The notes below the pieces were generated by a model. The model was not told the DNA's origin, ran no database searches, and worked only from the letters and a program-made list of their open reading frames with translations. 12,546 nt of DNA, taken from an uncultured bacterium. Its GTDB lineage: Bacteria; Actinomycetota; Coriobacteriia; Coriobacteriales; Coriobacteriaceae. How positions within the stretch are numbered: the first letter of the stretch is position 1; each line of letters opens with the position of its first letter. Location: NCBI GenBank assembly GCA_905215445.1, contig CAJMPZ010000061.1, forward strand, positions 1 through 12,546, given 5' to 3'. The translations under genes and the position numbers were made by a program. Positions 1 through 6,368 of the stretch are shown here, piece by piece.

Positions 1-561
1 CGTCACGCCAAACACCAGCAGCGCGGCACCGCTAAAGATGACGAGCATCTTGGCCGACCACAGCGGATAGATAAACACGAACATGCCGGCGATGATGGAG
101 AGTGCACCGCTCAGGATGGCAAGGGCGCGGTTGGACGAAAGCTCGGACTCCAGAATGGACATGACACCTTCGACAATCCAGCCAAAGCCGGCCACGATAA
201 CCACCATCGTGGTGAGTGTCGCGGTCGAGAAGGCCTGGTTGCGCAGGATTATGACGCCGCCCAGGATAATGAGTAGGTTGGAGATGATGCTCGTCACGCG
301 CCAGCCAGTGGGCAGCAGCGGCTCAAAAATGGCAGTGAACAGCCTGATGGCAGCGGTGATTACAAAGTAAAAACCCAGGACGGTCGTCAAAAAGACGAGG
401 GACTTGGCGGGTGCAAAAAGCAGCGCGATGCCAGCAATGAGCGCCACGACGCCCGTGATGGCGTAGATCCAGCGCACGGCCTTGACGGCTTTGCCCGCCA
501 TACTTTTCTCGTCAAATCCAAACTGGCTCGATTTTTGGTCATCGTTCCTAAAGATACCCAT
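1..561 (-). CDS. HdeD/DUF308-family membrane protein (3' end outside window)
   Basis: The frame stays open from an ATG at 561 down to base 1, giving 187 residues with no stop, so the C-terminus lies outside the window. The protein starts MGIFRNDDQKSS and has a roughly 28-residue charged cytoplasmic tail. About six hydrophobic segments follow (for example WIYAITGVVALIAGIALLF and ALAILSGALSIIAGMFVF). The paired-helix pattern with short polar turns fits the HdeD/DUF308 family, small membrane proteins that in E. coli are linked to acid resistance; the molecular function is unsettled. A strong ribosome site, AAGGAGA (complement of 566-572), stands 4 bases before the ATG and fixes the start. It is divergent from the nitroreductase gene, with about 235 bp between them. 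Family assignment is from hydrophobicity pattern and sequence flavour; another small multi-pass membrane family is possible. Confidence 0.75.
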   Translation of the reverse strand, partial: MGIFRNDDQKSSQFGFDEKSMAGKAVKAVRWIYAITGVVALIAGIALLFAPAKSLVFLTTVLGFYFVITAAIRLFTAIFEPLLPTGWRVTSIISNLLIILGGVIILRNQAFSTATLTTMVVIVAGFGWIVEGVMSILESELSSNRALAILSGALSIIAGMFVFIYPLWSAKMLVIFSGAALLVFGVT

Positions 562-796
562 AACGTCTCCTTTCCGTGCGGCGTAAGCCTTGATCGTTAC
601 AACCAGTATCGCTTAAAGGCGCTGGCGTATGGGTCGGGGAGGGCGAAACGTAACCCAAAGGTCCCGAATTGTTTCCGTTGTTCCCCACGTCGCGGTTTTC
701 TATTCAACAGGTGTAGAACATTGCAGCCCTGTTCGTTATTGCCTACGTTTTAGGTTAGATTTTCCTAAGGACAATTGGCTTGTATTGGGGGTCCCT

Positions 797-1468
797 ATGA
801 ACGAAGCAGTTCCCGAGGCACCGTCGAGTGTCGAATCGATGGCAAAGCAAGGTTGCGAAAAGCTCGGTCTGGAAGCGTTTGATGCGCTGGTCCGTCGTGC
901 CCGCACGTGCCGCCGTTTTGACGAGTCCATGCGCGTGCCGCGCGAGTTTTTGCTCGAGCTGGCGGAACTGGCGCGCCTGGCTCCCTGCGGCGCCAATGCT
1001 CAGCGTCTGCGTTTTCACGTGGTGAGCGGTGCCGAGGATTGCGCGCGTGTATTTGACGAGCTCGCATGGGCAGGCGCACTTAAGGATTGGCCGGGTCCTG
1101 CCGAGGGCGAGCGCCCGACCGGCTATATCGCGATTCTGGCCGAGCGCGCCGTTCCGGGCAAGCCCGCCGCTCCCATTACCGAGGTCGACACGGGCATTGC
1201 CGCGCAGACGATGATGCTCGCCGCCCGCAGCGCCACGCCCGAGGTGGCAGCCTGCATGTTCAAGGCTTTTACGCCCCACGCGATCGATGCCATGGGGCTC
1301 GATAACGACAAGTATGAGCTCAAGCTGACCATGGCGTTTGGCGTTCCGGCCGAGACGCAGGTGGTCGATGCGATTGATTCCAACCCCGACGGCTCCATCA
1401 ATTATTGGCGCGACGAGGCGCAGGTGCACCACGTACCCAAGCGTTCGCTCGCCGACGTGCTGGTGTAG
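797..1468 (+). CDS. Nitroreductase-family FMN oxidoreductase
   Basis: The 223-residue protein resembles the NfsA/NfnB-like nitroreductase fold, FMN enzymes that use NAD(P)H to reduce nitro compounds, quinones or unknown physiological substrates. Visible marks are an N-terminal FMN-phosphate contact region RRFDES (39-44), the loop APCGANAQR (62-70, usually AP-S-G-x-N-x-Q), a central helix DTGIAAQTMMLAA (131-143), a second contact region around ACMFKAF (152-158) and the GVPAE turn (182-186) near the end. The reading frame is open from 629, but the upstream part is not protein-like. ATG 797 is chosen because GGGGG at 787-791 sits 5 bases before it. ATG 839 is the alternative, with no better ribosome site. 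The histidine phosphatase gene follows on the same strand 82 bp later, so cotranscription is possible. Substrate cannot be told from sequence. Confidence 0.85.
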   Translation: MNEAVPEAPSSVESMAKQGCEKLGLEAFDALVRRARTCRRFDESMRVPREFLLELAELARLAPCGANAQRLRFHVVSGAEDCARVFDELAWAGALKDWPGPAEGERPTGYIAILAERAVPGKPAAPITEVDTGIAAQTMMLAARSATPEVAACMFKAFTPHAIDAMGLDNDKYELKLTMAFGVPAETQVVDAIDSNPDGSINYWRDEAQVHHVPKRSLADVLV

Positions 1469-1503
1469 TTGAGCATCGTTGCGGTTCAATCCGGCGGCAA
1501 AAT

Positions 1504-1536
1504 CACCACAAAGGTGCTGTCTCCTTTGCGGTGGTG
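1504..1536 (+). other. Imperfect hairpin in the leader of the first phosphatase gene
   Basis: CACCAC+AAAGG (1504-1514) can pair with CCTTT+GTGGTG (1523-1536), leaving a 3-base bulge on the 3' side and an 8-base loop. It lies between the nitroreductase stop and the ribosome site of the next gene. No T-run follows, so it is not an obvious intrinsic terminator; it could be an mRNA processing or stabilising structure, or chance. Confidence 0.35.
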
Positions 1537-1540
1537 CGAG

Positions 1541-1547
1541 GGGAGGG
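1541..1547 (+). promoter_or_regulatory. Ribosome binding site selecting a GTG start
   Basis: The purine run GGGAGGG lies 3 bases before the GTG at 1551. It is the only good Shine-Dalgarno in front of this reading frame and places the start so that the RHG motif sits at residues 8-10, as in the paralogue downstream. An overlapping ATG at 1549 opens a different frame with no recognisable product. Confidence 0.6.
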
Positions 1548-1550
1548 CAT

Positions 1551-2093
1551 GTGGCCGATCTGTATTTGGTGCGTCATGGGCAGACTGAGTTCAATGTGCA
1601 GAACATTTTGCAGGGCTGGCACGATTCGCCGCTTACGGCGCGCGGGCGCGAGCAGGCGCTGGCGGTGCGTACGGCGTTTGAAGCGCGTGGCGTGACCTTT
1701 GACCATGTGTATTCCTCGCCGTTGGGCCGGGCGCGGCATACGGCCGAGCTTATCGTTGGCGAGGGCCGTTCCATTGAGCTGGTCGATGACCTGCGTGAGT
1801 GGCATTTTGGCTCGCTGGAGGGCACATCAAATCGCGAGATGCCGCCGCAGCCCTGGGGCGATTATCCGGTGGCCTTTGGCGGCGAGTCGGAAGTGCAGCT
1901 TCAGTCGCGCATGGTCGCGGCGCTGTCCCGCATCATGGCCAGGCCGCAGCACGACTGCGTGCTGGCGGTTTCCCATGGCTCAGCCTGCCAGGAGTTTCTT
2001 GAGTATGTGACTGGCGGGGGAGAGCTGCCCGACAACGGTGCCGTGCTTCATTTTGGCTATTGCGACGGGGCGTTTTCGCTCTTGGGTTGGTAA
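1551..2093 (+). CDS. Histidine phosphatase (phosphoglycerate-mutase-like), copy 1
   Basis: This 180-residue enzyme of the histidine phosphatase superfamily (branch 1, PhoE/GpmB/CobC-like) hydrolyses a phosphate ester through a phospho-histidine. The catalytic set is complete: R8-H9-G10 (LVRHGQTEFN), R60 in SSPLGRARHT, acid E83 in LREWHFG and H142 in VSHGSA. The start is GTG 1551, chosen for the GGGAGGG ribosome site and agreement with the paralogue; a TTG at 1479 would add 24 unlikely residues. It is compact, lacking the large insertions of true cofactor-dependent mutases, so a phosphatase role is more likely than phosphoglycerate mutase. A close paralogue begins 17 bp after its stop, so the two are almost surely cotranscribed. 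Possible substrates include alpha-ribazole phosphate, sugar phosphates or phosphoserine; sequence alone does not decide. Confidence 0.9.
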   Translation: MADLYLVRHGQTEFNVQNILQGWHDSPLTARGREQALAVRTAFEARGVTFDHVYSSPLGRARHTAELIVGEGRSIELVDDLREWHFGSLEGTSNREMPPQPWGDYPVAFGGESEVQLQSRMVAALSRIMARPQHDCVLAVSHGSACQEFLEYVTGGGELPDNGAVLHFGYCDGAFSLLGW

Positions 2094-2110
2094 CGAACGA
2101 AAGGACCCCT

Positions 2111-2746
2111 ATGAATAAAGATCTGTATCTGGTCCGTCATGGACAGACGATATTCAACCTTAAGCGTATCATTCAGGGGTGGAGTGACTCGCCGCTTACG
2201 CAGTTGGGTTGCGACCAGGCGGCGCGCGCCGGCATGTTTTTACGTGCGCGCGGCATTGAGCCCGATCATGCCTACACCTCCACGCTTCATCGCACCGAGC
2301 AGACTATCGCCAACTTGTGGCCGGGCTTGGCGTACGAGCGCCTGGACGGCCTGCGTGAGTGGTTCTTTGGCGACTTTGAGGCCGAGCGTGTGATGCTTAT
2401 GCCCGAGCGCCCGTGGCGCGATTTCTATCGTCAATTTGGCGGCGAGGGCCAGATCCAGGTGCGCGAGCGCATGGTGGCGACGCTGACCGAACTCATGCAG
2501 CGTCCGGACCATACGTGTGTGCTCGCGGTGAGCCACGGGTCGGCCATCAAGGAGTTTTTGGATTACGTGAAGGGCACGGAGGCCGACGAGCGCGAGCGCG
2601 TGCCGGGCAACTGCTCGGTGCTGCATTTCGTGTTTGACGATACGACCGATACGTTTGAACTGGTTGAGATCTTTACGCAGGAAGACTACGCGCGCGAGCT
2701 GGGGCTTGAGCCGCTCGTGGCTGCCGCGGGTCCGCAGCGCGGGTAG
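2111..2746 (+). CDS. Histidine phosphatase (phosphoglycerate-mutase-like), copy 2
   Basis: This 211-residue paralogue of the preceding gene has all catalytic residues at nearly the same positions: R9-H10-G11 in LVRHGQTIFN, R61 in LHRTEQT, E83 in LREWFFGDFE and H142 in VSHGSA. It differs by an acidic insertion after 155 (GTEADERERVPG) and a C-terminal tail of about 25 residues rich in charged residues (FTQEDYARELGLE). The pair share GWxDSPLT, REWxFG, FGGE, RMVA and LAVSHGSA blocks, showing duplication followed by divergence, most visibly around 90-105, where substrate specificity is often set. ATG 2111 has AAAGGA 5 bases upstream; the frame opens earlier, at 2060, but those codons overlap copy 1 and have no ribosome site. 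Transcription probably ends at the hairpin 2793-2829. Substrate is unknown. Confidence 0.9.
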   Translation: MNKDLYLVRHGQTIFNLKRIIQGWSDSPLTQLGCDQAARAGMFLRARGIEPDHAYTSTLHRTEQTIANLWPGLAYERLDGLREWFFGDFEAERVMLMPERPWRDFYRQFGGEGQIQVRERMVATLTELMQRPDHTCVLAVSHGSAIKEFLDYVKGTEADERERVPGNCSVLHFVFDDTTDTFELVEIFTQEDYARELGLEPLVAAAGPQRG

Positions 2747-2792
2747 TTTGGGCGTGGCGGTGCGGGTCGCCGACTTACTTCTCGACGCAAAA

Positions 2793-2829
2793 GGGGCGGA
2801 GATGCATGTACCTGCTGCATCTCCGCCCC
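2793..2829. terminator. Shared terminator between convergent units
   Basis: A perfect 14-bp inverted repeat (GGGGCGGAGATGCA at 2793-2806, partner at 2816-2829) encloses a 9-base loop. It stands between the stop of the second phosphatase (2746, + strand) and the stop of the DUF1015 gene (2875, - strand). On the - strand the stem is followed by TTTTGCG, a short U-tract. On the + strand it is followed by CTGTTTGTT, a weaker one. It most likely stops transcription from both sides, better on the - strand. Confidence 0.8.
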
Positions 2830-2874
2830 CTGTTTGTTGAGCTGCCGATTTTTGTGCTGGGCGGTCTGGTCTTG

Positions 2875-3555
2875 CTAGAACCGCGCGACCTGGTGCGTGA
2901 GCAGACCTGTCGGAACTTGCGGCGCGGCGCCGCTGACCTGCGCGGCGGGGAAGAGCACGGCAACGGTAAAGTTGAACGGCTCCTTGCCGGTGTACGTTCC
3001 GGCGGCACGGGCCTCATCGGCCAGAATCTGCGATGCCCCAGCCAGTGCGGCGGCATAGGCGGAGTCACCGGCGAACACGGGGTCGGGTGCCTGATCGAGC
3101 ATGGCACGGATGGCAGCAACGGCGTCCTCGCGCTTGACCTCCCACACACGGTGCGTAATGCCGGCGGGGTCGGTGACGGCATAGAGCGACGCGCCTTCTT
3201 TGGCGGCGCCGAGGATGATATCCATGACGGGCGAGGCTTCGTAGGCGAGCGTTACAGGGCGAGGCTGCACCTTAAGCTCGGCGATTGCGCGGGCGGCTGC
3301 GGCCGCATCTGCGGAGGACGCGTTGTCGTCCGTCAGTACACCAACCGGGCAAATTGCCACAACGCCCGTCACGCGTCCCAGCTCTCCCGAACACTCGTAC
3401 ACGTAATACGCCGCGCCTGGATCCTTGAGCATTAGGCCGTCAGCAATGGCGCCGCGCAGGGCGTCGTTGCCGCTCAGGATACCGCCCATCGCAGGCAGCG
3501 CCTCGAGCACGCGGTCCTGAGCTGGGCGGATGCAGGGAAATGGAAGTGCTTTCAT
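2875..3555 (-). CDS. Shortened DUF1015-family protein
   Basis: This 226-residue protein keeps several marks of the DUF1015 family: an N-terminal FPCIRP (6-11), DPGAAYYVYECSG (45-57) followed by RVTGVVAI (61-68), VTLAYEASPVMDIIL (101-115), SLYAVTDPAGITHRVWEV (123-140) and FNFTVAVLFPAAQV (194-207). Family members as I know them are around 400 residues, so roughly half is missing: the segment after the N-terminal RP motif, part of the middle, and everything after the FPA block. The usual ADGHHRAAAA core reads FAGDSAYAAAL here (161-171), losing both histidines and the arginine. The biochemical role of the family is not settled to my knowledge; it is often encoded beside serA and serC. ATG 3555 is preceded by AGGA with 6-base spacing. 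It lies 39 bp after the M20 gene, so the two probably form one operon. Confidence 0.7.
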   Translation of the reverse strand: MKALPFPCIRPAQDRVLEALPAMGGILSGNDALRGAIADGLMLKDPGAAYYVYECSGELGRVTGVVAICPVGVLTDDNASSADAAAAARAIAELKVQPRPVTLAYEASPVMDIILGAAKEGASLYAVTDPAGITHRVWEVKREDAVAAIRAMLDQAPDPVFAGDSAYAAALAGASQILADEARAAGTYTGKEPFNFTVAVLFPAAQVSGAAPQVPTGLLTHQVARF

Positions 3556-3594
3556 GGGCGGTCCTAACGCGCGAGTCGGTTTGTTCGCGGCTTA

Positions 3595-4815
3595 TTATGC
3601 CCCAACTTGGCCGCTTGCGTCCCAGAGCGTGTTATCGGCAAGCGCGATGAGCACGTTTTGGCAGCGAACGATATCGGCATGGGGCACATACTCGTTGGGC
3701 TTGTGCGCGAGCGCCAACGAGCCGGGGCCGTAGCTCATACAATTGCGGTTGCCTGTCTTGCCGGCAATGACGGCAGTGTCGGTGTAGCCGGTAAAGAAGC
3801 CGACGGTCGTGTCTGTGCCCGTCACGTCATCGGCGGCACGCTTGAGTGCAGCCAGAAGGGGAGAGCTTGGATCGCGCTCGATGGCGGGGCGGTCGCCTGT
3901 CACGGTATAGCTTCCATGGCAGCCGGGGACCGCGGCTTCGGCGCCGGCGATGGCCTGCTCTACCATGCGCGTCGCGGCGGCCGTATCAGTCGGCGGGGCC
4001 AGGCGCATATCGACCCAGACCTTGGCATGGTCGGGCACGACATAGGGGCGGTAGCCGCCCTCGATCTGTCCAAACGTGATGGTCGATGGCCCCAGCTCAT
4101 CGTGTACGGGCAGCGCCATGAACGCGCGGCGCAACGCGCAGACGACCTCTGCCATGGCGGCGACGGCGTCGGCGCCCTTCCAAGGCTGGCTCGCGTGCGC
4201 CGTGACGCCTGCCATCTCAATCTCGAACCATGTGCGCCCCTTGTGCGCCACCTGGATCTGTCCGTCGGTGGGCTCGGTGTCCAGCACCCATTCGCGCGAA
4301 CCGACCCAGCCGGCATCAATGGCCGCCTCGGAGCCACGCATAAAGTCTTCCTCGTCGACCGAGCAGATGAGCGAAAAGCCACGTCGGGGCAGCTCACCGC
4401 TTGCCGCCACGCGCTCGAGCGTATGGACCAGTGCGGCAATGGCGCAGGCCAGGCCACCCTTCATATCGCAGGCACCGCGGCCATAGAGTTTATCGTCGCG
4501 CACAACCGCCCCAAGCGGTGCGATGTCTGCGTCCCAGCCATCGCCCAAGGTGACGGTATCCATGTGGCAGATATAGACCAGCCGCGGCTCGTCGCTTTGG
4601 CCCGGCACGGTGACTTTAAGGTTGCGGCGCCCGGGCAGCACTTCGAGCTCCTCAATCTGCACGGCATCGAGCGCAGAACTATCAAGTTGTGCCAGCTGCT
4701 GCTCAATGAGCCTCTTAATGAAGCGCTCAATTTCATCCTCATACGCGCCCGGGTCTGAGCTGTCAATCTTCACAAGGTCCTGCGCAAGCCGCCAGGCAAA
4801 GTCCTCATCAACCAT
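3595..4815 (-). CDS. M20-family metallopeptidase (ArgE/DapE/ACY1/CPG2 type)
   Basis: The 406-residue zinc-dependent amidohydrolase is predicted to be cytoplasmic (no signal peptide) and to cleave N-acyl amino acids, short peptides or similar amides. The two-metal site is complete: H84 in YICHMDTV with catalytic-type D86, D117 in GRGACDMKGG, the DEED acids (154-157) holding the catalytic base and a ligand, an acid in DTEPTD (179-184) and H371 in AHKPNEYV. The dimerisation (lid) domain spans roughly 190-300 and includes the HASQP motif, with H207. ATG 4815 is chosen over the upstream ATG at 4845 because GAGG (complement of 4822-4825) stands 6 bases ahead of it. It is the first gene of a unit with the DUF1015-like gene and is divergent from the orphan gene at 4970. 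Substrate (acetylornithine, succinyl-diaminopimelate, dipeptide) cannot be assigned. Confidence 0.9.
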   Translation of the reverse strand: MVDEDFAWRLAQDLVKIDSSDPGAYEDEIERFIKRLIEQQLAQLDSSALDAVQIEELEVLPGRRNLKVTVPGQSDEPRLVYICHMDTVTLGDGWDADIAPLGAVVRDDKLYGRGACDMKGGLACAIAALVHTLERVAASGELPRRGFSLICSVDEEDFMRGSEAAIDAGWVGSREWVLDTEPTDGQIQVAHKGRTWFEIEMAGVTAHASQPWKGADAVAAMAEVVCALRRAFMALPVHDELGPSTITFGQIEGGYRPYVVPDHAKVWVDMRLAPPTDTAAATRMVEQAIAGAEAAVPGCHGSYTVTGDRPAIERDPSSPLLAALKRAADDVTGTDTTVGFFTGYTDTAVIAGKTGNRNCMSYGPGSLALAHKPNEYVPHADIVRCQNVLIALADNTLWDASGQVGA

Positions 4816-4821
4816 ATGCAA

Positions 4822-4825
4822 CCTC
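4822..4825 (-). promoter_or_regulatory. Ribosome binding site fixing the M20 peptidase start
   Basis: GAGG on the - strand lies 6 bases before the ATG at 4815. No comparable motif precedes the in-frame ATG at 4845, so the shorter protein beginning MVDEDFAW is preferred. Confidence 0.6.
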
Positions 4826-4969
4826 ACAATCAGTCTGCTTTCCAAACCGATTGTAAGCCTCTTGAGAGATCCGCGGCGTGCGCGCAGCGGTATTTACCGT
4901 TCGCAGGCCGAGCCAGCGCGTTTGCCGTCCAGGCGGGTTTACGAACGATGCGGTGGGTACGTACCCTTC

Positions 4970-6019
4970 ATGGACGACATGCTGTGCGACATATCTGCCT
5001 TTCGGTATCACCGGATACCTCCACAGGTCTTGGCAATAATGCCGGACCTGCCCGATTCTGCGGACGATCCGCGCAGGGAGCACCTATGTGAGCATCCGCT
5101 CGTCACGCATTTCCTGGGCACCCCGTTACACGTGTTGGCGCAGGGCAGCTGCGGACGTAAGGGCGATCGCATTGTCAGGCATGTTTGGAACGGGGAGAGG
5201 CCGTTTGATTCCGTGCGGCAGACGGAGTTTGGCTTCGATGTTGCGTCCCCACTCTTTACCCTGCTGACCCTGGCTTCCTCGGTCTCAAACGAGCGTCTAA
5301 TCATGTGCATGTATGAGATGTGCGGCACCTTTGCCGTGTGCAAGATTGCGCCTCAGGTAAAGTCGGCACTTGAGCAGGCATATGGGAGCCGATGGAGTGA
5401 CGCACGGTCGGGCTGGGAAAACGTAAAGGATGTCTCGGGGAATCCAACGGACTTGTGGAAACGACCTCCCTTGATCGAGCTCTCTGAGCTTACAGAGTTC
5501 GTCGATAAGGTCCGGGGGCTCCGCGGCGCTAAATCGTTCATACGAGCCGCGAAATGCATTACGGGGGTGGCAGCATCGCCGCTCGAGGTCCAGGCTTCGA
5601 TGCTATTTGGCCTTACGAGGTTGCGCGGCGGCGAAGGGCTGCGCCTTACCAATAACGTTGAGATTCGTATGACGCGCAGCGCCCGCCTGATTTCGGGGCT
5701 TGATAGGCGCTATGCCGATATCCTGCTGGCAAATAAGGACGGCAGCCGAGAGTGTCTGGTTGAATGCCAGGGTAAAGCCATTCACGGATCCATTGAATCC
5801 AAGATTTCGGACTCCGATCGAACGACGGCCTTGCAAGCCATGGGATATCCCGTCGTTCTGATGACCTATGGTCAGCTGGCCGACTTCGATGCCTTCCGCG
5901 TGGTGATGGAGCTCATCATGTCCTATCTCGATGTGCCGCTGAAAGACAAGACGCCGCGACAGCAGGAGCTCGAACGGCGGCTTCGTGAGGAGATTTTTAT
6001 CGATTGGGCGGGAATGTAG
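4970..6019 (+). CDS. Orphan protein with C-terminal PD-(D/E)XK-like (AbiEi/DUF559-like) domain
   Basis: This 349-residue protein has no confident functional name. The N-terminal half (LCDISAFRYHRIPPQVL, then ASPLFTLLTLAS at 92-103 and MYEMCGTFAVC at 114-124) and the middle SPLEVQASMLFGLTRLRG block resemble a group of hypothetical proteins I associate with Coriobacteriia, distantly like AbiEi-type proteins. The C-terminal half looks like a small nuclease fold of the Vsr/DUF559 kind: D250 in RYADILL, E265 and K269 in VECQGK, H272, then D283-x-x-R leading into TALQAMGYPVVLMTYGQL (286-303). These acids and the lysine are intact, so activity is possible but unproven. No AbiEii-type nucleotidyltransferase partner is adjacent. 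The start is uncertain: ATG 4970 or 4979, neither with a clear ribosome site (GGTGGG at 4952-4957 is distant). The open frame reaches back to 4610 only through the antisense of the M20 gene. Confidence 0.7.
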   Translation: MDDMLCDISAFRYHRIPPQVLAIMPDLPDSADDPRREHLCEHPLVTHFLGTPLHVLAQGSCGRKGDRIVRHVWNGERPFDSVRQTEFGFDVASPLFTLLTLASSVSNERLIMCMYEMCGTFAVCKIAPQVKSALEQAYGSRWSDARSGWENVKDVSGNPTDLWKRPPLIELSELTEFVDKVRGLRGAKSFIRAAKCITGVAASPLEVQASMLFGLTRLRGGEGLRLTNNVEIRMTRSARLISGLDRRYADILLANKDGSRECLVECQGKAIHGSIESKISDSDRTTALQAMGYPVVLMTYGQLADFDAFRVVMELIMSYLDVPLKDKTPRQQELERRLREEIFIDWAGM

Positions 6020-6046
6020 TCGCGCGGTGGGTAAACGGTAGCGCGA
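6020..6046 (+). other. Inverted repeat right after the orphan gene stop
   Basis: TCGCGC (6020-6025) and GCGCGA (6041-6046) form a 6-bp stem with a 15-base loop, beginning at the base after the stop codon. No T-run follows, so it is at best a weak, rho-assisted or RNA-stabilising structure. Confidence 0.3.
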
Positions 6047-6288
6047 GCTAGAGTTCTGGTCGCAAAAAGGCTTCAATTTTGCCTTGGAGGGACCCTAAAA
6101 ATGCTATCTAGAATAAGTTGTTTCGGAAAATAGACAGTCAACTTACATTCGGCACATAGAGACCGATTTTTACCTACTAAAGTCCCTGATAAAGCTGTTT
6201 ATCAAAGCGGGTGTGCTTAGCGACTGGAGCCTCACTATCGATTATCTGAAAAAACTTGTTCTGGGTATCATTTTAAAGTCGTCCGGAG
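6047..6288. other. AT-richer non-coding stretch
   Basis: Between the orphan gene and the serA terminator no convincing gene is visible on either strand. Base composition drops sharply: by hand count 98 of the 240 bases at 6061-6300 are G or C (about 41 percent), well below the neighbouring G/C-rich genes. Together with the orphan gene this suggests an insertion scar or acquired segment. No tRNA, transposase end or direct repeat could be recognised. Confidence 0.5.
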
Positions 6289-6329
6289 CAACAAAATCGC
6301 CCCCCCGTTTCGTGAATACGGGGGGGCGA
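6289..6329 (-). terminator. Intrinsic terminator of the serC-serA operon
   Basis: A perfect 12-bp stem (TCGCCCCCCCGT at 6297-6308 with its complement at 6318-6329) encloses a 9-base loop. On the - strand it is followed by TTTTGTTG. It lies 39 bp after the serA stop and points the right way to end that operon. The run of seven C and seven G makes the stem very stable. Confidence 0.9.
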
Positions 6330-6368
6330 ATGGGCTTCGTGGTCTGTCTGGCAGGCTTGGCACCGGCG

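Noticed and set aside
755..1489. - strand open frame (244 codons) covering the nitroreductase gene
   Set aside because: The + strand frame has nitroreductase motifs and a start context; the - strand product has no recognisable features.
1549..1695. ATG at 1549 as the start of the gene after the nitroreductase
   Set aside because: It opens another frame giving an unrecognisable Arg/Trp-rich peptide; GTG 1551 gives the histidine phosphatase.
3607..4758. Long + strand open frame (383 codons) opposite the M20 peptidase
   Set aside because: It is the antisense shadow of a G/C-rich gene; the - strand carries the full M20 motif series and a ribosome site.
6088..6133. A GGAGG followed by ATG (6101) and a ten-codon reading frame ending at 6133, resembling a leader peptide
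   Set aside because: Spacing is long (about 10 bases), the peptide MLSRISCFGK shows no regulatory residue run, no terminator/antiterminator pair is next to it, and no + strand gene follows.
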